Positions 39,001 to 53,038 are shown, numbered from the stretch's first letter. The stretch: DNA of 64,000 nucleotides from Sialis fuliginosa (GCA_961205875.1 OY540809.1:12474267-12538266), one strand, 5' to 3'. A program made the numbers and translations. The notes: generated from the sequence alone by a model not told the origin.

Positions 39001-42000
39001 TCAATCTTTCATTATCACAATTATCTCCTGTCATTAAGTTCGATGGAGAAAGCACTCTTAAACGATCCCTGCAATCAATTATAGATATAGAATTAATAAT
39101 ATTTAAATAATTAAACTAAATGTGTACCTAGAACCGATTCGTCGCATTCCACCTGATCCTGATATATTATTGGTATTGACAATTTCAAATCCGGCCAATT
39201 CTTTTTTCCCTTCTTCTAAAGCTGCCACACTAATAAAGGCCGGTTCAAAAAGTCTTACCATCCAGTGAAGTGCACCACACACTAGCTCTCGTCTTACTAA
39301 CCAACTCATATCTTCTTTACATCTGTAATCAAATATAGCGGCAACTTACAACACATCCATATAAATTTATTTATTTCTTACTTTTGCAAAAGTGTCAAAG
39401 CAACTTGTTGATCTATTGTATTTGCATGCTCCGATCTTTCAGTCACAGAGTTGATAAACGTTCCAAGCGCATAGACTGCTGCCACTCTGACTTCGGGAGA
39501 CGGATCATCAAGAAGAACATACAGTTTTTCGTGAGCACTGTCACGTACTCCGCACCACCGAGCTTGTTCGTAACCGTCCCACAATCTGGCAAGACACAGC
39601 GCTAGCCATTGTCTTAACTGTGCACAGGGTTCATTCAATTGTTCTAAACAAACACTCACGACAGCACCTTGTAGTGCTGCCTTTTGACCAGCGCTATAAT
39701 TCCAAACTATACATGCGAGTATAAAAGCAGCGAGAGTGCGATGCTCACTCTGAAATTAAAATAAATAAAATATACTTTTAAAAAGTTTGCAGAAAAACTG
39801 TATTGAAGATAGAACTCCAAGCTTTAAAATGGTATCCAGAAAAGTTAAATTAAGATTAAATACTTACAGAAATCAAAGGATCTTGTAACACAGCAAGAAA
39901 ATATTTATGTCCATTCTCTCTGACTAGATCAGACTGACAGGACTAAAAGAAATCAATATTAGATTAATAATTATAAAGCATAAAATTGAAACTTAAAAGA
40001 AAGTAACTTACACTATCAACTGCAAGAATTTTCGCCCAAATAAAAACTAGCAACGGTCTTAACTCTTTCGCAGATGATTGTAATAATTTAAGCACGTAAG
40101 GAAATATACCGACAGATAATGCAAGATTCACTGCCCACGGACCAAGATCAAGAAATCTTGCTAACAATTCTAAAGCACGCATCCGATGCACTTGACTTAA
40201 TAACACCTAAAATATAAAACAATAAAAATATTAATTTCTATAAAGATATCAACTTTATGAATGAAATACCTGTAATACAATAGGTAACTGTTCAGGAGGT
40301 GATCGTTGTTCTCCTCCAAGTTTCAGCCAAACTTCAAAAGCAGTTAACTGTTCTTCAAAAAACGGAGAATGCGTAAACGGATCTCCTTTCAATACATTGG
40401 GAAGTTGCGCCAGTGCTAAATCTAACGTTAAATCCCACGCTTCCCATAACGGATGCTGGTGAGTCAAAGGTAGCTCAGGACTGCTCACTGGACAACAATC
40501 GTAACTCCGAAGCACTCGTTCAGCTAGCAAAAAGTTACGTAGTAAACTGGCAACCAGTAAATCTTGCCGAAATAATTTCTGGAAGAGATCTGTAACAAAA
40601 CGTTAGTTATAATAATTGTAGAATAATATTTACACTAGAAAACAATTCTAGAATTCAAACTAAGTGACTAACCTCTTGGTAATGTATTCCATGCAATTGT
40701 ATCAGTAATAGCAGTAAATATCCAATTCAACTCTCCCAGCATAGTTCTTCTATCACCCAATTGACCAGGAATTCTAAATAAAAAACAAATTATTTCTTCC
40801 TTTATCGATATACAAAGAGGGAGGGTGAAAAGTCCTCGACCTGAGGTACTTCTTGCTATCGCAATTGCTCGTTTATCATTTAATTTCTCGAGATTATTGA
40901 CTTAATTTTACCTAATATACTCATAGAGTTGCGATAACAAAAAGTATTTGAGGCCGAGAATGTTTTAGTTTCCCCTTGTATACTACTTATTATTATTTTC
41001 TATAAAGAGCCACATAACAATAACCATTTAGAGTTATGGATTAAAGGAAAATTTAAATGAAAGTTGAACAAATCACATCTGCGTACCAGCTATAATAAAA
41101 ATATAAAGTATCAATCAGTACGCTTGTTGTATTAAATAGTGGCTGATAAAAAATATGTATATATTATGTAATTATTTATGTATATAAGTACTTACTTATC
41201 AATTAATTCCATTGTAATTTTAGGCACAAGTTTTGCATCTTCTTGCATCACATACCAACGTAACGCAACTTTGAGAGGTGTCGTTAGACACGAGGTGAAT
41301 AAATCAGCAGGTAAGTCCGGTGTCATGGGTAAAGTTTGATTTTCTGAACATGCCCCAAGTTGAATACAGTTACGAAAAGATGGACATGGTGGAGGAGTTA
41401 AAGATGGAGAACCAGCACGATTGGCAGCAATTAATTGCTGTTGAAATACACAAAATTGTATATATTATATTTTAAACATAAGTAATTTGTTTGGTATGTA
41501 TTTTACAGCCAGAAACATCAAAAGAACACTGTTAAAAACAGCAACAAACCCTATACATTTTTAAATAACTGTCACGACATTTTGTTTATTTTCTTAAAAG
41601 TATAGATGGCCTTACATAAATTTTTATTTACCTCATATTCTCTTTCGTGCTGATCTGCAAATTGTTTAAATGATTCTACAATAAGACCCGCATTTGAACA
41701 ATCATAAACATAAATTGAAGGTGCTCCCATCCATGTCTGAAGATCATATATCGACAATGGAATGTATTGTGTATAATTCTAAAAAAAATACATACATATA
41801 GAGATGTTTGTTCTCTTTAACACGTTCGCGTGAAAGACAGCGAATGAGTTAAATCTAATACAGATACTTATCTTTCAAAATATAAGAGGTTTGAACGTAA
41901 TAAGAATAAACTACCTTATTAAACACCCATATTTCTCCATTTGTAGTTGGTTTTGGAACGCCATGCCCATTATAATGAAACAGCACTCTTTCTTCTTTTG

Positions 42001-42576
42001 CATTTCTCCGCAGAGACGTGCACAATTTTTTCACATCCTCCACAGTTGGGTCAAGGGATTGTTTGTAACGAGCACGAGGTTGCCATCGTGCATACTGATT
42101 TTGTAAACTTTCTCCAATTGCCTCAAGAGCTTTTGTAGAAGATATCGATAAAGGATCTAAAGAATGATTATGTCAGATTTAAGTAAACAAATACACTGGA
42201 TTTTTAGGTAAGTATATAACCTATCGCAACTTAAAACTTAAAATTAAATATAATGACAGTTACCTATCCAACATTCAAGACGAGCACACGGTTGAGTTTT
42301 AACTATATCTGGAGGATCTACTCCCACATTCAAACATAAAACTAAGGCTACACTAACAGTTTTCATCTGAAAAAAATGTTGAAATGTTAGGTTATTTAGC
42401 ATAGTTATTTTATTTTAATGCATTACCCGTTCTTTCAATCTCCATGTTTGTGCCAAACAATTTATTCCTTCTATAGTTTCTATGTGTCTTGGTTTTGTAA
42501 ATGCTAAAGGTAATTCCCAATCAGAAACATCTTCAGTTGCTTGTTCAGCATCTTCATTAACATCTTTGTCAACCAT
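36089..42576 (-). CDS. RPTOR: Raptor, regulatory-associated protein of mTOR (TORC1 subunit)
   Basis: Nineteen coding exons on the minus strand: 42576-42427, 42366-42264, 42156-41915, 41778-41632, 41437-41196, 40773-40673, 40589-40270, 40206-40012, 39942-39868, 39749-39382, 39322-39128, 39068-38804, 38177-37945, 37871-37623, 37518-37351, 37293-37045, 36973-36647, 36582-36466, 36284-36089. They give 1313 residues (human 1335). The N-terminal caspase-like RNC domain has [19 protein letters not shown] and [14 protein letters not shown] repeats follow ([32 protein letters not shown]), then a disordered Ser/Pro linker and a C-terminal WD40 propeller ([23 protein letters not shown]). Raptor recruits TORC1 substrates at the lysosome. 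Exon 12 has a duplicated donor. The UGA stop is followed by an in-frame extension. Confidence 0.97.
37960..38080 (-). repeat. Coding tandem repeat in RPTOR linker (SGESPP-type)
   Basis: On the minus strand exon 13 encodes repeated units of roughly ten residues: [35 protein letters not shown]. Each carries an Ser-Pro site. It lies in the flexible linker between the HEAT repeats and WD40 propeller, the part of vertebrate Raptor that is regulated by phosphorylation. Confidence 0.85.
40809..40982. mobile_element. Small MITE in RPTOR intron 5
   Basis: TATACAAAGAGGGAGGGTGAAA...TGCTATCGCAA is mirrored imperfectly by TTGCGATAACA...TTTCCCCTTGTATA, with inverted arms of about 55 bases and a TA at each end. 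Confidence 0.7.
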
Positions 42577-43381
42577 TTTTAAATAGCTTTTTTATAATTT
42601 GTTAACACTAACTAATGTCTAATATAAAATTTACAATAATAATAAAATACTTATATACTTAAATTGTATTCTTTTCAACCACGTTTTTATTATAGTTAAC
42701 ATAGCGTACTTATTTCTTATGTATCTTTTCACGACTGAAGTCCAATTTTTTTCTGGACGACAAATAATAGGGATGTTAATTTTACCGACCGTTCAACTGT
42801 AATTCCTGGAAAACTCAAAATCGCATTAAATTCAAAATGTAAAGTAATGAACGTATTTTTATTAAGTACATATTATTAAAATCTTTAGTTCAAAGGTCGG
42901 GGAACTATTTAGAGTAGTACTCCAAAATATGTTTGTTTATTATTATACCTACTTTACCCCCTAAGTTGAAAGCAAGACAATTTTTAGATTCGTTTTACAT
43001 TAAAAATTTTTTTTTACAATTTTATTTGTTTATTGAACCTTCTTTACCTTCCTTACCTCTAAGATTTTCATTATCACCCCACTTGGGGTATAATTTACCT
43101 CAGTTCTCAGTCTAAAGACTATGTTTAATGCCGTATTTAGACCAAAAAAAAAAAAAAAAACAGCAAGTGTTTTAGAAGACAACGCTGCTGTTTTGTTTTT
43201 TTGCTTTAAACACGGCATCACGACAGAATAATAACTAAGGGTATAATAAAAACAAGAAACATTTTGATAACATTATTTAATTTGAAAAAATAGTTATAAT
43301 AACAAAATAATAATATATAAATTATTTTAACAAAAATATCACTTAATTAATAAATAATATAAATATATTTCCTTCCTGAAA
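42577..43381. other. RPTOR upstream region / RINT1 3' flank
   Basis: About 800 bases holding the RPTOR promoter (right of 42576) and the 3' flank of RINT1. No ORF supported. The hairpin at 43126-43220 lies here. Confidence 0.5.
43126..43220. repeat. Imperfect hairpin with ATGCCGTATTTA / TAAACACGGCAT ends
   Basis: Left arm ATGCCGTATTTAGACC then an A18 run and CAGCA; right arm TGCTGTTTTG...GCTTTAAACACGGCAT. The loop is about 20 bases. Probably a small MITE or solo fold-back. Confidence 0.55.
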
Positions 43382-46287
43382 TTAAGGGCTCAAATGAATT
43401 AAATCAATTCTATTATTCAGCACTGATAAAGCGGTTTTTACATCTATATGTTTAACTCCAATTTCATTTAATGGTTCTTTACTACTTTTTTCTTTTAATG
43501 TTTCTAGTAAAAGTATTGCTGATCCTCTTGTTAAATTTAATAAAATACATGCTTCTTTGATACTAAAAGATAAAAATTTATTTTATATTTCAAAATTTTT
43601 ATAACTTTTATATTTTTCTATTCCGGAGTTCTAAAAGGATGGGCCTATTAAGACCTACCAATCTCTTTTGCACAAATAAATTAAAGTAAAATAACTTATA
43701 TTGTGCACAAATTATAAACATTTATTTATTTCTAATGCGAGTTTGATATAATAATCCTGAGAACAGAAGGCCTGTAGATCGAGTGTTGACCAACATTGGT
43801 GTGTTATTTATATCTATAAAGTTTACAAAATACTTACTGTATAAAATATATATCAGGATTTTTTGTATACTGAGCAAATAACGGAAACATATTTCTTGTC
43901 ATATCATAATTAAGTTGCATTGCAGCTCCTTCACTAAAATGATTTTCAAGAATAAGTTCCTCGAATAAAAATTTATTTAAATGTCTTGCAATATTTTTCC
44001 ATGCTTGAGAAAACAATTCAGAAGCCATAAGTTCTTCTAATTGATGTAAACGTGTTGCGACTAATTGAAACATCGGACAAGCTGATACAGTAATGGATAA
44101 ACTTATCGGATCATTAACCAAAGGCATTTCAGACCACCTAAAATACATAAATATTGTAAATAACTCATGGTTTTAATTATAGCAGTGATTAATACTTACT
44201 TATCGTTTCTATAAGGCCTACTACGTGCTTTTATATCCATGAATACAGCTTCACATATTTGTAAAAGTAAATCTTTTTTCATATGTTCGTACAACGAGAG
44301 AGTTTCATCAAAAACACTGTTTTGTTCTGAATTTTCAGACTCATCATCATTTGTGTTTTCTTCACTATGTTGAAACAAATTATTTTTAAAATAATGTAGG
44401 TGAATGTAATGCTGCAAAATTTTTATGAAAATATATTTAAACTTTTTAACATGTCTTTAAAAAAAAAACACTTACTAATGTACCACTCCATTCAGTTAAA
44501 ATATAAATAATATAGTTAATGGTATTCAAAATTTGAGGTGACTTAGATGTGATAATATCATTAGATTCAAAATGTAGTAGTTGCAATAAACGAACACGAA
44601 AATCATCCAAAAGTTCTATCTGCAAATCAAGAAACTGTAATTTATGTCCTGGCTGCGGTAATGATTGGTATCTTTCTGTCATTGTTGCTAACAATGTGAT
44701 AAAAGAATCAGCACATTCTGTCACCATCATTTCATCATTTTCAGTTACGCTTATTAATTCCCAAGCTGTTTCAGAAGATAACATTGCATCCATTTTTTCT
44801 AAAGCATCTAAAATATTATTAAATATTACAAACGGTATCAAGTATAATTAGTCAATCACAATTCACACGTACATTTTTTTTCCATTTTTAACCACTTTTG
44901 TAACATAGCAGCATGCGTAAGAGGAACAAGTATTCCAGGTTGACTAGCAGGATAACCATAAACTTGACGTAACTCACGATCCATTCCAAGTGCTTCATCG
45001 ACACAATGAGAAAATAATGTATCATCAAATGACAACCACGGTAAATCTCCATGAAGTTTTTCAATACATAATTCTACCAGGCCTCTCATTAGTTCCAACT
45101 AAAAATAAAATTATTTATTATTACAGAATAATCCTGATATATATATTTCTAACCTTTGCGTTAACATGATGCATTGCTAAACGATCGATCACAGGTTGAA
45201 TAGTTGAAGTAATGAATTTTTCATGATCACGTATCCATGTTAAAATCTGTGTCATGTACCATTCAGGTTTATCTTGTCTGTTAGTCTGTTTGTTTCCATA
45301 GAAATGAAAGAAGAAACGTTTCCTCAATGGACGTATGAGAAATTGCATAGGAAGACATAGCGGTGGAAAATCAGACAACAAGGCTGATGTAATTACTGGC
45401 GGAGCTCTTTCTTCAGGTAATTCAATAAGAATTAAATATTCAGTCAATAACTGTAATTTCTTTATTGCATCTTGAGGTGGTAATGAAAGACTGAAGTTTG
45501 TACTCACAAACGGCCATTTTATAATATTCAATATTTCTTCAAATCTCCTATAATATAAAAATAAAGAATATCATTCTTTGTAATACATTTTGTTATAGAT
45601 TGAGTACTTACACTGAAAATTTATCTTTAAGATAATTGTGCCAATGATGAATTATATCACGTAAATATAAAGCAAGATGTGTTGCCGGAGTGTCCCGAAG
45701 AAATACACTTATTTCACAAAGATTAGAAAACAGTGCAACCGATAGTTCTTCATCATTATCTACCAAAGATTGATGCAGTTCATTACTAAAAGTAAAAGAA
45801 TTAAGAAATATGTTTTATATATTAGAAATAACCTGAAATACCTGATATTCTCTATTTTCTTTGCTGTTTTTATATAGAGATCCAAGTAATCGATAGTTTC
45901 TGATTTAGTTATATTATTCTGAATGTTAAGTATTACTTTTTCAGTGGAGTTTAAATGATTATTTATTTCACTTAATAATGACTCAGATTGTTCGTTTACA
46001 GTATCTATTTTATTTTTTGAATCTTGGATATTATTTATTACTTTGCATAATCGGAATGTAGTATTTTCTGAGGAGACCGATAACTAAAATTCAATATAAT
46101 CATTATCATTTAAATACCAATATGTAATAATTTAAAAATATCTTACAGATTTTTCCAACTCGTGTCTCCTATTTTCATATGTATTTTTTAAATCATAACA
46201 CTTGCTTAAGCTGTCTAAAGTATTAAATTCTAAATTAAATTTATTTATAACCCTACTTTTCATTTCATCATTTAATGGATTATTCAT
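43382..46287 (-). CDS. RINT1: RINT1 (RAD50-interacting protein 1 / TIP20-family tether)
   Basis: Nine exons on the minus strand (46287-46147, 46083-45842, 45785-45612, 45547-45154, 45098-44873, 44807-44476, 44411-44200, 44137-43838, 43562-43382) give 733 residues (human 792). The N-terminal part is predicted coiled coil (NEQSESLLSEINNHLNSTEK). The rest is the helical RINT1/TIP20 domain: VNAKLELMRGLVELCIEKL, KWLKMEKKYALEKMDAMLSS, HKLQFLDLQIELLDDFRVRL, EGAAMQLNYDMTRNMFPLF and IKEACILLNLTRGSAILLL. RINT1 is the Dsl1/NZR-complex tether for Golgi-to-ER vesicles at the ER membrane, and it also binds RAD50 with a role in the G2/M checkpoint. Divergent from the GMC gene. Clear orthology. Confidence 0.95.
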
Positions 46288-46992
46288 ACTTCTTGAATTC
46301 TAACTACTCTATGAAAAATTATTATTATTTTAATTTGAAATTTTTTTGTATTAATAATAATCTTAATTAATTAAATAAAAATAAACTTAAGCAAAAAATT
46401 ATCTATTGACAAATGTTTGACAACTTCCAACATCACCACTCCACCTCCACCTGTGTTCGTAGTACACGTGCTGCGCGTTTTATTTATTATTTTATTATGT
46501 TTATTTTTTGTGTTCTTCACGTGTTCTTCACATAATAATAAATATGGTATTCTTGACTTATCTTAATTAAGGTGCTAAAAATTAAAATTAACGTATTTTA
46601 AACATGTATTCTAGTGAGCAAGAATTCAAAATTTCTAGCCCTAATCTCATATAAATGATTTATAATCAAATTAGGCGCTAAACAGGACCGGCAAATCATT
46701 AATTTATTATTATTTCTACTATATCACAGAATAATTACTACAATGTTTTGTAACTATTACTTTATAATGAAAATTAATATAAAAATACTATATTCAATAA
46801 TTATATACAACAAAATTTTATATGGATTAGAATTTTATTATCATATGTATTTCTAATTTACATGCATCAATATGTAACTCAACAATTCAAGCCGACTCTG
46901 TTTGTAAACTATATGTAAATAAATCATTAATATAAAAAATAATCATGTAATAAGATTCAATGTTGAATTTTCATCCAATGGACTAACATAAA
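46288..46992. promoter_or_regulatory. Divergent promoter region RINT1 / GMC oxidoreductase
   Basis: A 705-base gap between divergent start codons. CACGTG E-box hexamers occur near 46467 (ACACGTGC) and 46517 (TCACGTGT), close to the RINT1 side. No TATA box assigned. Confidence 0.45.
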
Positions 46993-49229
46993 ATGTATCG
47001 ATCAATGTACTGTTTATACATCTTGTTCTTATTTTTATTTGATTTATATTTACTTTTATATTTTACGGGTATTTATACAGTTGACTTTTTAAATAGTATA
47101 GCTTTACCAGAAAAATTATCGTATGATTACATTGTTGGTAAGTATCAATGATGTATAATACGTACATATTATTTTAAATATAATTATTTTATTTTTTAAT
47201 TTAGTTGGTACTGGAACAGCTGGCAGTATATTAGCAAAACGTTTGGCTGAAAGTAATAAATATAATGTATTAATTCTTGAAGCTGGGAATGATGAAGCCT
47301 TCTTCACGAAAATACCAGTACTCGGTCCGACGTTGCAGAAAAGTAAATACGATTGGCAATTCAAAACTGTTCCTCAAAAGAATGCATGTTTTGCAATGAT
47401 TGATAACGTATGTTGTCAAAAAATGAATGCCCTATTAAACATCTAAAGCTATATTTCAACTGTTGTATATTTTCAGTCTAGTAGTTGGCCAATTGGGAAA
47501 ATTATAGGAGGATCGGGGAGACTGAATAATATGATACATATTAGAGGTCATCAATTGGATTATGATGAATGGTACAAAAATCATAAAGATTACAACTATG
47601 AACGAGATATTGTGACTTATTTTGATAAAGTAGAGAAAACAAGTAAGTGTATAATTTTAAATTAATTATTTTTAATTATTATTAGCTATAGACTAGCTAA
47701 CATTTAAATATAAATATGAAAATTATAAAAGCTACAATAACACCAAATCATTTATATATAATTATATCATAAAGAAATTATTCCCAAGAGACGCTATCGA
47801 CGCTATGTTGCCTTTGGAATGCATGTTAAATTTATTGAAACTTGTTAAAATCCATTGACAACATAACACTATTCTGCCAAATATCTTTATAATACTATAC
47901 TAATTTGTTTATATAGTTATAGAACCTTCGTCACAGCAAACGGACCCAATTGGTGAAATGCCATTTTATAGTCCAGTAGCGGATGCTATTCTCGAAGCAG
48001 CAAATTTTTTAGGATATCCTGTTCGTGATTTAAATAAGTATTTTACTGGTTTTATGAAATCCCAAGTTTATATGCGTAATGGAAAACGATGGTCTACCAG
48101 TGATTTTTTATTAAATAACGTTACTTCTAATTTAAAAATTTTAACAAATGCAAATGTAGAAAAAATACTATTTAGTGAAGACTTAACAGCTTATGCAGTT
48201 CAATTTACTCATTTTGGGAGAGTGTTTGAAGCTACTGCTAACAAAGAAATAATATTATCTGCTGGTGCAATTGGAACTCCAAAATTGTTAATGCTTTCTG
48301 GAATCGGTCCTCAAGAACACTTACAAAGTATCGGAATTGAAACCAAAGTTGATATACCTGTCGGTGAAAATTTGCAAGATCATGTAGCGACAGGCTTAGA
48401 TCTAATTGAGTTAAATGTTACGTTACCATTCAGTATTCTGAACATGTTGAATCCTATGAATGCATGGAATTATTTATATAACGGTAACGGGCCATGGACT
48501 TCATCTGGTTGTGAAGTAGTTGGAATATTACATACAGAAAATAACACAGACGTACCTCCTGATTTAGAATTTATGATTTTACCAGTTGGCGCTTCTAGTG
48601 ATAAAGGTTTTAAACTAAGTACTTTAATTGGTATAACTAACGCAGCTTGGGATAATTATTTTCAGTTGCTCACAAATAAAACTATAATATCAACGTTACC
48701 AATAGTTCTCCATCCAGAAAGTAGAGGCGTAGTCCGTTTAAAAGATTTTGATCCGAACTCAATGCCATTAATCGATCCGAATTATTTAAGTACAGAAAAA
48801 GATATAGAATTATTAGTCAAAGGTATTAAGATAATTAAAACATTCATAAACACTGATGCAATGCAAAAATTTGGAGCAAAATTAGTTGACATTTCCTTTC
48901 CGGGCTGCGAGAAATACGTATTTGACACCGACGATTATTGGAAGTGTTATATTCGACATTTAACTTTAACTACTTATCATCCTATTGGGACATGTAAAAT
49001 GGGAAGTGACCCACAATCTGTTGTTGATTATGAATTCAAAGTATTACATACAAACCATTTACGTGTTGTTGATGCATCTGTAATGCCAACAATGCCAAGT
49101 GCTAATATTAACGCAGCAGTTATGATGATTGCAGAAAAAGCAGTTGATTTAATTTTGAAAGATACTGAAGATATGAATAAGTCATGTTATAAAGATGATT
49201 TACGTGATACAACTGTGTGTAATGATTGA
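46993..49229 (+). CDS. GMC oxidoreductase (glucose dehydrogenase-like, FAD-dependent)
   Basis: Four exons, 46993-47137, 47205-47407, 47477-47642 and 47917-49229, give 608 residues. Residues 5-28 are strongly hydrophobic (signal peptide or anchor). The Rossmann FAD motif is YIVVGTGTAGSILAKRL (Gly50-x-Gly52-x-x-Gly55). GMC signature 1 reads IIGGSGRLNNMIHIRG, signature 2 SAGAIGTPKLLMLSGIGP. The catalytic histidine is His526 (YHPIGTCKMG), with Asn568/570 in SANINAAVMMIAEKA. The family oxidises sugars, alcohols or ecdysone using FAD; the substrate cannot be told from sequence. Insect GMC genes often occur in clusters, but this one is isolated here. Likely secreted or in the secretory pathway, with several Asn-X-Ser/Thr sites. 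Confidence 0.93.
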
Positions 49230-50433
49230 GCCATTTGTAAATGTATTCTTAATAAAATCTCTACTTTGTCTATAAACTAATCATGTTATTTTTTGTTATT
49301 TTTGACCCACTCTCAGCAAATTACTAATTCCAATTAAGTAGAATCAGTGCTGGCATTATGCATAGGTAAAGCAGGCACCCTCCAAAAGTCTAGTGCTGAG
49401 GCAAACGAATACAATTCTCTAGTTTTCAATGTTTGCTTTTGTTAAAATTTATTTTCTATATATTATGTACGTACTATATAAAATGTTTATCAATACATTT
49501 ATTGCATTTTTATTGTTGCTTTATTTGTTTCTTAACCTAGATCCATTCAAAGAATCATTGTAGATTTGTAGCACCAAAGAGATTGTATGACAGAGACAGT
49601 GAGCTAGCCGAAAACGATAACTCTCGATAGAAAGAGAAAGAACAAGATTGTGGACCACAGAATGAAGATACTTCAGAAATGACAGTACACGTCACAGATA
49701 CTCAATATTTTCTTGCTCTTATTATTTATGATTGACGCTGACTTACATGAAGTGCTATGGCTCACTTAGCCTTTGTCATACAATGTCTTTGTTTAGCACA
49801 CTAGAGAGGTGCTATCATAAGTGGCCAATTGATATTTGAACCAAGCTTCAGTCTGAGAAAAAAAAAATGTATTTACGAGTTTACATGTAAAATAAATTTT
49901 TGTTCATACCTGAAAGTTAAATATTTCATATTTAAAATAATAAACATTTCAAATACTTTAATAAATTTATTTAAAAACAACTATACAATTTGAATTCATG
50001 CAAAATTTGTGTCAATAATATGCAAAACGGATGTGATGTAACATTACGTAACAATTTATTATTTTGCTATAACATGAAAATAGTTAAATGATTTTACTAC
50101 AGGAACAACAGTCACTAACGAAATAAAATTAAAACATCTATATTGTATGAATATTACATAAATAAATATAGGCACATAAGATCATGTATTATACCACAGA
50201 ATCTCGTAGTATCAGTCTGTCCCCTAAAATATTCTTCTGAAATAAAATATATTTGATATTTTCAAAATAAATGGGGGAGCTATAATAGCAGTTTATTTCA
50301 ATTATGAATTAGTATTGTTGAAGTGTTATTTGAAATAACAAAATAAATACATTATTTTTAACAAAGAAACATAATAAAATAAATATATATTTTAAAACAA
50401 CAGTATTTTCCACTAAATAAAGATCTTTTCAAT
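49230..50433. other. Intergenic between GMC gene and BAG gene 3' ends
   Basis: Convergent 3' flanks. Only unassigned AT-rich sequence was seen, with a more complex stretch at about 49340-49860 that may be old repeat. No ORF supported. Confidence 0.5.
49251..49256 (+). terminator. GMC gene polyadenylation signal AATAAA
   Basis: AATAAA 22 bases after the stop codon. Confidence 0.6.
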
Positions 50434-52874
50434 TCAAGTTACATTTTTATTTTCTTGCTGTGGTTGACTAGACGTGTTGACTTCTTCATTTGTAGTCATT
50501 TGAACTTCCATTGGACTGGCCGCTGCTGCTACGTTTTCTTTTGTTTTTATTTCAACACCCTCAGACGGAGGGTTTTCTGAAACTTTAGGCTCGGTTTCTG
50601 GGTTTGTAACTTCTATTTGTTTTGGCTCTGTTTTTTCTACAGTCTTTTGTTCTTCTTGGTTCTGTGTTAAAGTATCTAATTTTATTTGTGAACCAGTTCT
50701 TTCAATCCCACCGACTTGAAGAGATTTCATTTCCTCTGTTTCGTTTGGTTGTGATACTTGTTCAGTCTCCATCGGTTGTACATTTTCTGAAGTACCTTGC
50801 TCGTTACTCTCAACTGCCATTTCTGTTTCTTGATCGGTTTTATCATCTTGTGTAGATTGTTGTTCATTCTCAACTATTGGTTGATCTGTTTTTGAAGAAT
50901 TATCAATTACTGATTCGAGAATACTGATATAATTATTTATTTGTCTGATTACTTCTTTTCTTGCTTGCCGCACATTTTCTTTACCTTCAGTTTCAATATC
51001 ATCAAGTTTTAATAAGTCTCTTGTTAACATTTCATCTAAATATAAATACTGCTTATCTTTCTTTGAAGTACCAGTAAAGCTTTCTACTTGTTTTGCTAAT
51101 TTAGAAACATCTTTTCGTATTACTTCAATTTTATCTAAAGGATCATTTGACGGTGGTGCAGATTTTGCAGGTTCAGGTGGTAATTCCTGCTGTTGTTTAG
51201 TCTCAGCAGTTTTTACATTTGCTTGTTCAGTTTGTGGTTGTTTTGGAGGATTGCGATTCATAAACTGCATATATTTAGATGGTCCGTGTGTATCCGATTG
51301 TGTAGTACCTTGTTCTTTATCAACATTCTTTGCAAGAACTGGCTCGTCACGCCCTTCAACAAATATGGGTATGTGTCGAACATTTGGCTTAGCACTGCTT
51401 GCACCCATATCGTGTTGTTGTTTTGGTGTGTCGGGATTCACTGGTTCGATATTAATTCGGGAGACAAATCGCTGCTGTGGTTGTGCCGAGCGATTATCCG
51501 GTGGGGCAGACATCGATCGATGACTGCGTGGGGCCTCTTCATCAAATGATGTACACTTTTGTTTCTGTCCTAAATCTACAGTGTTTCTTAAACCGTATTG
51601 TGATAAATTTGATTTTGGTTGTTCTTGTTCTTCCTTTGTAGGAACAGACTGTCGACTGGCAGGTTCAGGTTTATGTTGGTGTCTGTTATCAAAGTATTTT
51701 CTAAACGGGTGATGTTTTATTCCAGCGTCAAAAATACTTTCTTTGTCAAAATCTGGAAAATGATTTTGAGTAGATTCTGCACTGGAACTGCTGACACCAG
51801 AAGCTTGAGAACGGTTGTCGTCTTCACCGCAGGAACCTGAAGGATGACGTTTCCTTCCCCAGGTGTCACCTCTAAATGATGGAAAATCAGAACCAAATGG
51901 GCGTAAATGGTCTGCAAACTCAGGATGCCTAGAGGCTAGCTCATCAATGTGCGAACGAAAAGAGGAATTTCGAGGACGTGAGGAAAATTCTTGCTCACTG
52001 TCATCAAAAGGGAATCCAGTCTGAAAATAAATAAATCTATATTAATTACATTGCTACATGCAAAATGTTAAAAAAATATATTTATATTAAATAAGTATAT
52101 ATTTTAATTAATAAAAGTATTATTCTATAAAATAAAGACAACTTCAAGAACGATTTATTCAACTTTCTATGAAATGGCAGTCGGTCAACTCTTATTTAAA
52201 TTTTGCAAGAATAAAAAAAAATACATATAAGTTCTAAAGTGGTTCCAAACACCTTGATAAGTAAGGTCATATATAATAACGAAAATCACACCTTATTAGG
52301 TATGATCTCAAATGTATTTACAAGTTACAAGTACTAATAAGGATGCCCAAAACTAGCTCACAAATCAAATAGTTTTTTTTTAATATAAAAAAACGCGTGT
52401 TTATACATAAGTAGGTAGTTGTTATTTCCATCAACATATTATTTCAACTAACATTAGTCATGATTGCATTTATTCGTTTGAGTAAAATATGTAAATTGTG
52501 CTGATATATCATAGTCTGTTCGACCCTGAATCTATTGTCGTTTAAGCACTTATATAGAATGTAAACAACCACGCATTATAAACGATATTTCTAAGAAAAT
52601 AATGAATAATGCTTAAAAATAAAGTGATATCAAACTTTATATATTCATCAACCCACATAGAGTTAAAAATTAAATTTAAAAACATCTACTTACTACTGAA
52701 GATTGCATGCATAGATTTTACAAATTTAATTATAAATTTTGAAATAAGTAAGTTATCTTAATTAATTTAGAAACAAGATTTAAGAAAACTTACATCTATA
52801 TTTATTATTTCCGGTTCAATAGATTCTTCTACCGGAACATAATATTCCGTAACTTTTAACGGACAATCAATCAT
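50434..52874 (-). CDS. stv/BAG3: BAG-domain co-chaperone, starvin/Samui/BAG3-like
   Basis: Two coding exons on the minus strand (52874-52794, 52020-50434) give 555 residues. Exon 2 opens with TGFPFDD, FRSHIDELASRHPEFADHL and GLRNTVDLGQK, then RSHRSMSAPP, all insect starvin-like. RHIPIFVEG resembles the IPI/IPV motif by which BAG3 binds small heat-shock proteins. The BAG domain is at about residues 320-400 (IEVIRKDVSKLAKQVESF to NVRQARKEVIRQINNYISIL), the HSP70 nucleotide-exchange module. The rest is Gln/Glu/Pro-rich and disordered. There is no WW domain, unlike vertebrate BAG3. The family supports chaperone-assisted autophagy in muscle and the cold or heat response. Promoter carries heat-shock elements. 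Confidence 0.93.
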
Positions 52875-53030
52875 TTCGTTATATTGTTAATAATACTGTT
52901 AAGGTCGGCAAAATAATCACAGGAAATAAACACAATAACAATTATATCTCAATAAATAATACACTTTCCAGATTACTTCTTCGCACTTTGAACGTACACA
53001 ACAATGTGAATCGAAAATTTGGAATTCTCG

Positions 53031-53038
53031 TATTTATA
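53031..53038 (-). promoter_or_regulatory. TATA box (TATAAATA) of the BAG gene
   Basis: TATAAATA on the minus strand, 157 bases upstream of the start codon. A start site about 30 bases downstream, near 53000, would give a 5' UTR of about 130 bases. Confidence 0.7.

Noticed and set aside
50622-51549. Several + strand ORFs of 77-118 residues
   Set aside because: Antisense to the BAG gene exon and without any recognisable domain.
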